Source: Oscillospiraceae bacterium
GTDB taxonomy: Bacteria > Bacillota > Clostridia > Oscillospirales > Oscillospiraceae
Direction of reading: 5' to 3'
Length of the DNA stretch: 24,926 nucleotides
Assembly: GCA_016287555.1 (NCBI GenBank)
Contig: JAEFAK010000006.1
Span: forward strand, 1-24,926
This document shows positions 16,543 through 21,159 of this stretch, one piece after another. The translations under genes were made by a program, and so were the position numbers. Numbering within the stretch: position 1 is the stretch's first letter; every line of letters starts with the position of its first letter. The notes under the pieces are model-generated. The model saw only the letters and a list, made by a program, of their open reading frames with translations, made no database searches and was not told the DNA's origin.

Positions 16543-17379
16543 TCAGAGCGACCCCGCCGCATGTCTGTCCGCGTGGCAGCTTATATTGACCGCGCAGGGG
16601 AGACCCGCAATGTGCGTCGGCAGCGGCTCTATGCGGACGGCGAGCGCCGTATTCGACCCGCCGAAGCCCTGCGCGCCGCAGCCGCGGCTGTTTATTCTCG
16701 TGAGGACGTCTGCCTCCAGCGAGGCATAGAAGGGGTCTGCATTCTCTCCGGAGCGAAGGAGCGCGCGCTTTGCCGCGAGCATCGCCTGCTCCGCCGTCCC
16801 GCCGAGCCCCACGCCGACTATCAGCGGGGGACAGGGCTTCGCTCCCGCGCGGACGACCGCGTCCGCGACTGCCTCTGCGACCGTCTCGGCCGAAGCAGAG
16901 GGCAGCAGCATGACCAGAGCGCTCATATTCTCGCTGCCGAAGCCCTTCGGGGCGACTGTGATCGTTATCCCATCTCCCGCGACGAGCCTCGTATGGATGA
17001 CGGCGGGGGTGTTGTCCCCGGTGTTGACGCGCCGCAGCGGGTCGCCCACGACGCTCTTGCGCAGATATCCGCGCTCATAGCCGCGCCGCACGCCCTCGTT
17101 GACCGCGTCCTCGAAAAGTCCGCCCGTAATATGCGCATCCTGCCCGACGTCGGCGAAGACGACGGCCATGCCCGTGTCCTGACATATGGGAAGGCCGGAT
17201 TCGGCGGCGTAGCCGAAGTTCTCGACCAGATCGCCCAGAGCGGCGGCAGCGGCGGGGCAGCTCTCCGCCTTCGCGGCCTTCTCCAGCAGCTCCGCGACGT
17301 CCGGCGGGAGGACGGTGGCTGCGCGCACGCAGAGCTGCGCGACGAGCTCAGATATATCCTCGCAGGAAATGTTTTTCAT
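16543..17379 (-). CDS. fumA: class I fumarate hydratase / L(+)-tartrate dehydratase alpha subunit
   Basis: This is the cluster-binding subunit of two-subunit iron-sulfur hydro-lyases that interconvert fumarate and malate (or dehydrate tartrate). The 278 residues show GLPICQDTGMAVVF (Cys66), KGFGSENMSALVML, AKPCPPLIVGVGLGGT, NSRGCGAQGFGG and a final NISCHADRHA. The three cysteines expected to hold the [4Fe-4S] cluster (in CQDTG, CPP and CHADR) are present. The start is placed at 17379 because CGGAGGTG lies five bases upstream; seven further residues are open upstream without a site. The partner beta subunit is not adjacent on either side: downstream is a terminator and a convergent regulator, and upstream is yabR behind its own terminator. 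Fumarase versus tartrate dehydratase cannot be decided here. Confidence 0.92.
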   Translation of the reverse strand: MKNISCEDISELVAQLCVRAATVLPPDVAELLEKAAKAESCPAAAAALGDLVENFGYAAESGLPICQDTGMAVVFADVGQDAHITGGLFEDAVNEGVRRGYERGYLRKSVVGDPLRRVNTGDNTPAVIHTRLVAGDGITITVAPKGFGSENMSALVMLLPSASAETVAEAVADAVVRAGAKPCPPLIVGVGLGGTAEQAMLAAKRALLRSGENADPFYASLEADVLTRINSRGCGAQGFGGSNTALAVRIEPLPTHIAGLPCAVNISCHADRHAAGSL

Positions 17380-17419
17380 CCGGCACCTCCGAAAAGACAA
17401 AAACAGACAAAACTACCTA

Positions 17420-17448
17420 TTGACAATTTATTCCAGAAGGGCTATTAT
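17420..17448 (+). promoter_or_regulatory. consensus-like sigma-A promoter with no protein gene downstream
   Basis: TTGACA (17420-17425), a 17-base spacer and TATTAT (17443-17448) match the vegetative consensus at 11 of 12 positions. It points to the + strand, away from the flanking minus-strand genes, and leads only into the short segment ending at the hairpin at 17523-17558. Confidence 0.7.
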
Positions 17449-17454
17449 GCAGAT

Positions 17455-17558
17455 ACAGCTTATCCAATGAAGCGCGAAGCGCAAGCGAGCGACCATATCT
17501 TTATCCCATAACCCTTTTTTTGCGGCGGACGGGTCATGCCCGGTCCGCCGGCTTTTTT
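17455..17558 (+). ncRNA. candidate small RNA of about 105 nt
   Basis: The segment is bounded by a near-perfect + strand promoter (17420-17448) and an intrinsic terminator of the same orientation (17523-17558), between fumA and yabR, which are both on the minus strand. The predicted transcript has a weak 5' fold (for example GCGC-GAA-GCGC at 17472-17482), an unpaired T7 run (17515-17521) and the terminator hairpin. It contains a 14-codon ORF (17467-17511, MKREAQASDHIFIP) with no ribosome binding site. It lacks the GGAAGCAG-type loop of SRP RNA and any tRNA-like fold, and is too short for 6S or tmRNA. Whether it acts as an sRNA, encodes a peptide or is a relic is unknown. Confidence 0.45.
17523..17558 (+). 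terminator. intrinsic terminator of the candidate small RNA
   Basis: An 8-bp GC-rich stem (17523-17530 with 17543-17550), extended by GGG/CCC past a bulged G, is followed by GCTTTTTT. Only the + strand side has the T run directly after the hairpin. Confidence 0.8.
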
Positions 17559-17560
17559 AT

Positions 17561-17594
17561 AAAAAAGACCCGTGATACCGGTCGGCATCACGGG
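17561..17594 (-). terminator. intrinsic terminator of the yabP-yabQ-divIC-yabR unit
   Basis: On the minus strand, 8 bases after the yabR stop, a perfect 8-bp stem (17594-17587 with 17576-17569) is followed by TCTTTTTT. It sits back to back with the + strand terminator at 17523-17558. Confidence 0.85.
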
Positions 17595-17601
17595 AACGGG
17601 T

Positions 17602-18006
17602 CTATTTTCTTCTCCGCGAGCTTCTCTTGTCGGAGTATTGACGGAGATCGCTCATCTTGTTGTCGGAGTCGGCCATAAATCTTTTGAGCTTGTCCTCAAA
17701 GCTGGAGGAGGCGCTGCTCCTGGGAGCGGCCTGAGGAGCCTGCCTTGCGGGGCGGGGGGCCGGCGGAGGGGGGTCCATGGCCTTCTTGATGGAGAGATTT
17801 ATGTGGCCGTTGTCGTCGATGCCGATGAGCTTGACCTTGACCTGCTGACCCTCCTGAAGATGATCCTTGACGTCGTTTACGTACGTGTAGGCTATCTCGG
17901 AGATGTGCACCAGGCCGGATTTTCCGCCCGGGAGCAGAACGAAAGCGCCGAACTTGGTTATGCCTGTGACTTTGCCTTCGTAGACGGAACCCACGACCAG
18001 ATCCAT
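17602..18006 (-). CDS. yabR: S1-domain RNA-binding protein (YabR / general stress protein 13-like)
   Basis: A 134-residue protein with one S1 domain at residues 1-75 (LVVGSVYEGKVTGITKFGAFV, then KSGLVHISEIA and GQQVKVKLIGID with HINLSIKKA). A Pro/Ala/Ser-rich linker and a basic tail ending SSRRRK follow. S1 domains of this kind bind single-stranded RNA; the YabR role is unknown, and ribosome association has been proposed for relatives. The ATG at 18006 has AAGGAGG about 11-12 bases upstream, slightly far. It follows divIC by 42 bases, and the yabP-yabQ-divIC-yabR order is conserved in spore-forming Bacillota, which supports the name. It is the last gene before the terminator. Confidence 0.9.
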   Translation of the reverse strand: MDLVVGSVYEGKVTGITKFGAFVLLPGGKSGLVHISEIAYTYVNDVKDHLQEGQQVKVKLIGIDDNGHINLSIKKAMDPPPPAPRPARQAPQAAPRSSASSSFEDKLKRFMADSDNKMSDLRQYSDKRSSRRRK

Positions 18007-18048
18007 CGGATGAGCTGTCCTCCTTATGTATACCGCGCCGTCCGCGTA

Positions 18049-18330
18049 TCAGCGGCCGCTCGCGTCGTAGAATATCTCTTCGCCGGGTCTGATAAGACCG
18101 AGCTTCGTCCTCGCGACGGTCTCATAGGTCTCAGGGTCTCCGCTGTGCGCTATCTCATAGCGAAGGATCTCGTTCGCCCGCTCGCGTTCCTCGACCTGAG
18201 CCGCGATCTCGACGGTCTTTGCCTTTGCGTCCTCTATGCGGACGCGCAGTCCGATAAGGGTCACCGCCGCGTAAACTGTCAGTATTAAGATGACGAGGCA
18301 TGTAATAAGTCCTGCCCGCTTTATTCTCAT
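18049..18330 (-). CDS. divIC: septum formation initiator family protein (DivIC/FtsB-like)
   Basis: A 93-residue bitopic membrane protein of the divisome. A basic start (MRIKRAG) and one transmembrane helix (about residues 7-26, LITCLVILILTVYAAVTLIG) are followed by a coiled coil (about 29-60). The family C-terminal segment is YETVARTKLGLIRPGEEIFYD. DivIC partners FtsL and FtsQ/DivIB in septal peptidoglycan synthesis. The start at 18330 has CGGAGGA eight bases upstream. The yabQ reading frame continues through the first 175 bases of this gene in another frame. Its location between yabQ and yabR is the standard one. Confidence 0.93.
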   Translation of the reverse strand: MRIKRAGLITCLVILILTVYAAVTLIGLRVRIEDAKAKTVEIAAQVEERERANEILRYEIAHSGDPETYETVARTKLGLIRPGEEIFYDASGR

Positions 18331-18808
18331 CCTGAAGTTCCTCCGTAGGCTCTGCCGATTGCGCTGGGATAGCCGGGTTGCTTTTTATTGTAAACCATTT
18401 TTTCAGATTTTTCAAATAAAAAATGCAGAAAAACAACACTTTTTTTAAGAAAAATGCGGTTTTTTTGCAGGGAAACGTCAAAAAAAGCCATATACGCGCC
18501 AAAATGCAGTATGTAAACCGGAAGACGCGCCCCGCGATACCGGAAAACAGCGCGAACCAGACTGCCGCTCCGCCGATCAGAAAGAGCAGCATGTATATCC
18601 TGAGCGAGCCTCCGCCCTGCCATAATCCGAGGAAGAGCAGGACTGTCCCCGCGGCGAGGCAGAACAGGATATCCAGAAGCGGCGTCAGGAAGCGCAGGCG
18701 CAGGGCGCGGCGGGCCGTCCCCAGGATGTCGTAGAACATCCCGAGCGCGAAGCCCGCCGCGGCGGAGATGAGCGCAGCCGTACCCTGCGCGCCGATGTCG
18801 AGCTCCAT
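18155..18808 (-). CDS. yabQ: spore cortex biosynthesis protein YabQ, frame overrunning divIC
   Basis: The 217-residue open frame starts ELDIGAQGTAALISAAAGFALGMFYDILG, the typical YabQ start with hydrophobic helices at about 9-27, 42-65 and 69-95. A Lys/Phe-rich segment (FPCKKTAFFLKKVLFFCIFYLKNLKKWF) follows. YabQ is a membrane protein needed for spore cortex formation in Bacillus. After about residue 150 the frame enters divIC and becomes Arg-rich and non-family-like, so the true C terminus is doubtful. A second minus-strand frame (18623-18327) would instead stop at 18327-18329 in an ATGA overlap with divIC. The two frames meet in a region rich in A/T homopolymers (18438-18487), so an indel or slippage there is possible. 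The start overlaps the yabP stop by one base (TGATG). Confidence 0.8.
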   Translation of the reverse strand: MELDIGAQGTAALISAAAGFALGMFYDILGTARRALRLRFLTPLLDILFCLAAGTVLLFLGLWQGGGSLRIYMLLFLIGGAAVWFALFSGIAGRVFRFTYCILARIWLFLTFPCKKTAFFLKKVLFFCIFYLKNLKKWFTIKSNPAIPAQSAEPTEELQDENKAGRTYYMPRHLNTDSLRGGDPYRTARPHRGRKGKDRRDRGSGRGTRAGERDPSL

Positions 18809-19086
18809 CAGAGCTTCCCGAAGAGCTTGAGGCGCGGCTTGCGCGGCTCCTCGTAGACGAGCGAGTCGACCGTCCCCGTGACGATCAGGTCGCCGCCGTC
18901 GATGCTCAGGCGCTGTATCTTCAGCTCGCGTCCGCGTATGATGAGCAGCCCGACCGCCGTATCGAGCTCGACGGAAGCGTCGTCGAAGCCCGTGACGTCC
19001 TTGACGCCGGAGACCGTGAGCCTGCTGCGCGCCGAGAGCGTGAGCTGAGCGGGCGCGTCCTGCCTTGCCTTGTCTTCAAATACCAT
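18808..19086 (-). CDS. yabP: sporulation protein YabP
   Basis: A 92-residue protein of the YabP family. It shows the characteristic string of short beta strands: QLTLSARSRLTVSGVKDVTGFDD, VELDTAVGLLIIRGRELKIQRL and DGGDLIVTGTVDSLVYEE, which make a small beta structure. In B. subtilis yabP is transcribed in the mother cell during sporulation next to yabQ; its biochemical job is unknown. The start is set at 19086 (MVFEDKARQ) because GGAGGG lies eight bases upstream; the open frame reaches 19152 or 19178 but has no site there. It is the first gene of the minus-strand unit and is divergent from hpf. The S4-domain gene that precedes yabP in Bacillus is not present here. Confidence 0.9.
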   Translation of the reverse strand: MVFEDKARQDAPAQLTLSARSRLTVSGVKDVTGFDDASVELDTAVGLLIIRGRELKIQRLSIDGGDLIVTGTVDSLVYEEPRKPRLKLFGKL

Positions 19087-19108
19087 AGCCGTCCCTCCGT
19101 TCTGAAAG

Positions 19109-19137
19109 ATTCTATGCCGTGGAAGGGCCGGGTATAC
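19109..19137 (-). promoter_or_regulatory. possible sigma-E-type sporulation promoter for yabP
   Basis: On the minus strand CATAGAAT (19116-19109) resembles the sigma-E -10 consensus CATACAAT at 7 of 8 positions. It lies 14 bases after GTATACC (19137-19131), a partial match to the ATA-centred sigma-E -35. It lies just upstream of the yabP ribosome binding site. The -35 is weak. Confidence 0.3.
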
Positions 19138-19177
19138 GAAAAATGCGGACAAAAGCGTTCCGGACGCAAAATAAGCA

Positions 19178-19206
19178 TTCCATTTTCGCCCCGGATGCGT
19201 TATAAT
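19178..19206 (+). promoter_or_regulatory. sigma-A promoter of hpf
   Basis: A perfect TATAAT (19201-19206) is preceded at 17 bases by TTCCAT (19178-19183), a half-match to TTGACA. The ATG follows at 19244 with AAAGGAG at 19229-19235. Confidence 0.65.
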
Positions 19207-19243
19207 ACTTACAGGACCTCTCTTAATGAAAGGAGCGATACCA

Positions 19244-19777
19244 ATGAAGTTCGTCTACACCGAGAAGAAAGCGGACGTCCCCGCCGAGCTGCACGCCTAC
19301 GCCGAGAAGAAGATAGGCAAGCTCGAGAGGCTCTTTCGCGGCGACTCGACGGCTTACGTGACCTTCTCCAGCAAGCGCGGCTTCGAGAAGGCTGAGGTGA
19401 CCGTCAGGAACAACGGCCTCATCTACAGAGCCAGCGAGTCCACCAGCGATATGTATGCCTCCGTCGACGCTGCCGTGTCGGCCATCGAGCGTCAGATCGC
19501 GAAGAACAAGACCCGCCTTGCCAAGCGTCTGCGCGAGGGCGCCGTCGAGCAGGAGCTCGCCGTTCCGGCCGACGAGCCGGAGGAGAACGAGTTCGACGTC
19601 GTGCGCACGAAGAGGTTTGCCATCAAGCCCATGTCCGTCGAGGAGGCCATACTCCAGATGAACCTCCTCGAGCACGAGTTCTTCGTCTTCAAGAAGGACG
19701 GAGAGGACGGGGCGTTCTCCGTCGTCTACAAGCGCAAGGACGGCGGCTACGGCCTCATCGAGAGCACCGAGGAATAA
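19244..19777 (+). CDS. hpf: ribosome hibernation promoting factor, long form
   Basis: Long HPF joins 70S ribosomes into inactive 100S dimers during stationary phase or stress. The 177 residues comprise an N-terminal HPF/YfiA domain (about 1-100: VPAELHAYAEKKIGKLERLF, then AEVTVRNNGLIYRASES and MYASVDAAVSAIERQIAKNKTRL). An acidic linker (PADEPEENEF) and the C-terminal dimerisation domain (about 120-177: VVRTKRFAIKPMSVEEAILQM, LLEHEFFVFKKD, YGLIE) complete it, which is the form typical of Bacillota. The start at 19244 has AAAGGAG; ATG at 19226 lacks one. It is monocistronic, with its own promoter and terminator, and divergent from the sporulation cluster. Confidence 0.97.
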   Translation: MKFVYTEKKADVPAELHAYAEKKIGKLERLFRGDSTAYVTFSSKRGFEKAEVTVRNNGLIYRASESTSDMYASVDAAVSAIERQIAKNKTRLAKRLREGAVEQELAVPADEPEENEFDVVRTKRFAIKPMSVEEAILQMNLLEHEFFVFKKDGEDGAFSVVYKRKDGGYGLIESTEE

Positions 19778-19808
19778 CTTCCCGGCCCGGATCCCGCAAT
19801 AAATAACG

Positions 19809-19844
19809 AGCTCCCCGCGAGAATCTCTCGCGGGGAGCTTTTTC
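19809..19844. terminator. terminator after hpf, abutting the end of the CoA ligase gene
   Basis: A perfect 14-bp stem (19809-19822 with 19826-19839, ATC loop) is followed by TTTTCT on the + strand. For the minus-strand operon, which ends at 19844, it would come right after the stop codon, but the following sequence (CGTTATTTATT) is a poorer T run. Confidence 0.92.
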
Positions 19845-20974
19845 TATATCTGCCTCATGCGCCGTTTCCCGCGCCCCGAAGGTGGGGCGGCGGCTCCTTT
19901 TTTTATCCTTGCCCCGGGCAGCAGCTTCGCGGCAGCCTCCGCGTCGCCGTCGACGGTCACTTCCAGTCCGTCCGGCCCGCGCGAGGCGGAAAAGTCGAGT
20001 ATGCCGTCGCAGCCGAGCAGCAGCTCGTCGAGCTCGTAGAGGGAAGGCGTGCGGGAAAGCTCGTCCGCTCTTCCGAGGACCTTCATCAGCGAGGGCGCGC
20101 CGCACCTGCACAGGCCCTTTATCCCTATATCGCCAGTGCGGTAGCGTATGAGAGGCATCGCCTCGCGCCTCAGCGTCGATATGACTATCTCGCCGGGAGT
20201 CCCGTCGGGCAGGGGAGCTCCCGTCGAGGGGTCGACTATCTCGATATAGAGCTCGTCGCTCCTGATGTGCATGCCGTCAAGCTCGCGGCACTGGACAGCG
20301 CAGCCGAGCCCCGTCTCGGTCAGCCCGTAGTGCGTGAAGACCTCCGAGCCCCAGACGCGGGCTATCGTTTTAACGGCGCTCTCCGCGCAGTAGTCCGTGG
20401 AAACGAGCACGGCACGAGGCTTTATGTCAACCGACTCCAGAGCGATGCGCCTCAAAAAGACCGGCGCGCCGACTATGACGTCCGGCCCGAAGTCCCTCAG
20501 CTGAGCCGCGGTATCCGCGTGATCGCGAGGGGGGACGGTCCCTGCCTCGACGCCGATGCGGGCCAGCCCTTCCGTCAGAAGCGCGGTAAGACCGAGCTCG
20601 TTCGAATCCGGCATTACGATGGCGGCCCTGTCGCCCTCGCGGCAGATGACGTCCATGCCCTCTGCGAAGAAAGCGACGGTGCGCTCGAGATCGCCGCGTG
20701 TGAAATAAAGCCGCTTCGAAGTGCCGGACGTTCCCGACGAGGAGAGCGTCACTACGCGGGCGACCTCGCGCGGCGAGACGCAGAGCATATCCTTGCCGCT
20801 TTGAATTATGTCAACCGCAGTCGTAAAAGGGAGCTCCGCCAGATCGTCGAGGGAGCGCAGCTCCGCGCGGGCATAGATATCCCGGCGAAAGCGGCTCCGC
20901 TCTCCGAGCAGACGGAGCTGGGCCCGCAGCGAAGCGAGCGTTTTTTCCGGATCGAAAAGGCTGAAGGAGGTCAT
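19844..20974 (-). CDS. AMP-forming CoA ligase, ANL superfamily (DVU_1553-like, phenylacetate-CoA ligase-related)
   Basis: The family activates a carboxylic acid with ATP to an acyl-adenylate and passes it to CoA. The 376-residue product has the phosphate loop SSSGTSGTSKRLYFT (from residue 78), the adenine motif THYGLTETGLG (214-224) and the hinge-proximal RYRTGDIG (277-284). The C-terminal subdomain is short and ends in a basic GRGKRRMRQI. Conventional phenylacetate-CoA ligases have about 430 residues, so part of the N-terminal and C-terminal lobes is missing. The start at 20974 overlaps the stop of the 61-residue gene (ATGA), and GAGGA lies just upstream. As the last gene of the molybdoenzyme operon it probably acts on the acid product or substrate of that oxidoreductase. 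Whether the shortened protein is a full ligase is not certain. Confidence 0.85.
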   Translation of the reverse strand: MTSFSLFDPEKTLASLRAQLRLLGERSRFRRDIYARAELRSLDDLAELPFTTAVDIIQSGKDMLCVSPREVARVVTLSSSGTSGTSKRLYFTRGDLERTVAFFAEGMDVICREGDRAAIVMPDSNELGLTALLTEGLARIGVEAGTVPPRDHADTAAQLRDFGPDVIVGAPVFLRRIALESVDIKPRAVLVSTDYCAESAVKTIARVWGSEVFTHYGLTETGLGCAVQCRELDGMHIRSDELYIEIVDPSTGAPLPDGTPGEIVISTLRREAMPLIRYRTGDIGIKGLCRCGAPSLMKVLGRADELSRTPSLYELDELLLGCDGILDFSASRGPDGLEVTVDGDAEAAAKLLPGARIKKGAAAPPSGRGKRRMRQI

Positions 20975-21156
20975 TTGTCCTCAAGCATCTCCTCGACCTC
21001 GGCCATGCGGCCCTTCGCGAGGTCGGGGGGGATAAAGACCATGCCGCACTTAGGGCACTTCCAGAGGTCCTCGGAAAAGGTGCGGCCCATATAGTCGAAG
21101 ACGGTCTTTTTCTTGACGAGCGCCTCGCCGCATTTGCGGCATTTCCATTCTTCCAT
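20971..21156 (-). CDS. small four-cysteine redox/zinc-ribbon protein (DVU_1557-like)
   Basis: A 61-residue protein with two CxxC knuckles, CRKCGE (near residue 6) and CPKCGM (near residue 34), separated by KKKTVFDYMGRTFSEDLWK, and an acidic helical tail. It resembles a rubredoxin-like knuckle or zinc ribbon and probably binds one metal ion with four cysteines. It matches, from memory, the small redox proteins annotated next to DVU1558-type oxidoreductases. The gene starts three bases after the upstream stop with AGGAGGT seven bases before its ATG, and its stop overlaps the ligase start, so all are one transcript. Metal (Fe or Zn) and partner cannot be told from sequence. Confidence 0.87.
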   Translation of the reverse strand: MEEWKCRKCGEALVKKKTVFDYMGRTFSEDLWKCPKCGMVFIPPDLAKGRMAEVEEMLEDK

Positions 21157-21159
21157 CGG

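Noticed and set aside
16561..17511. 316-codon + strand open frame opposite fumA
   Set aside because: Shadow of fumA; only its last 15 codons lie in the candidate small RNA and are treated separately.
17513..17594. Pair of adjacent hairpins considered as a riboswitch or a repeat element
   Set aside because: Each hairpin is a simple stem with its own T run in opposite orientation, which fits two facing terminators better; there is no downstream gene to regulate.
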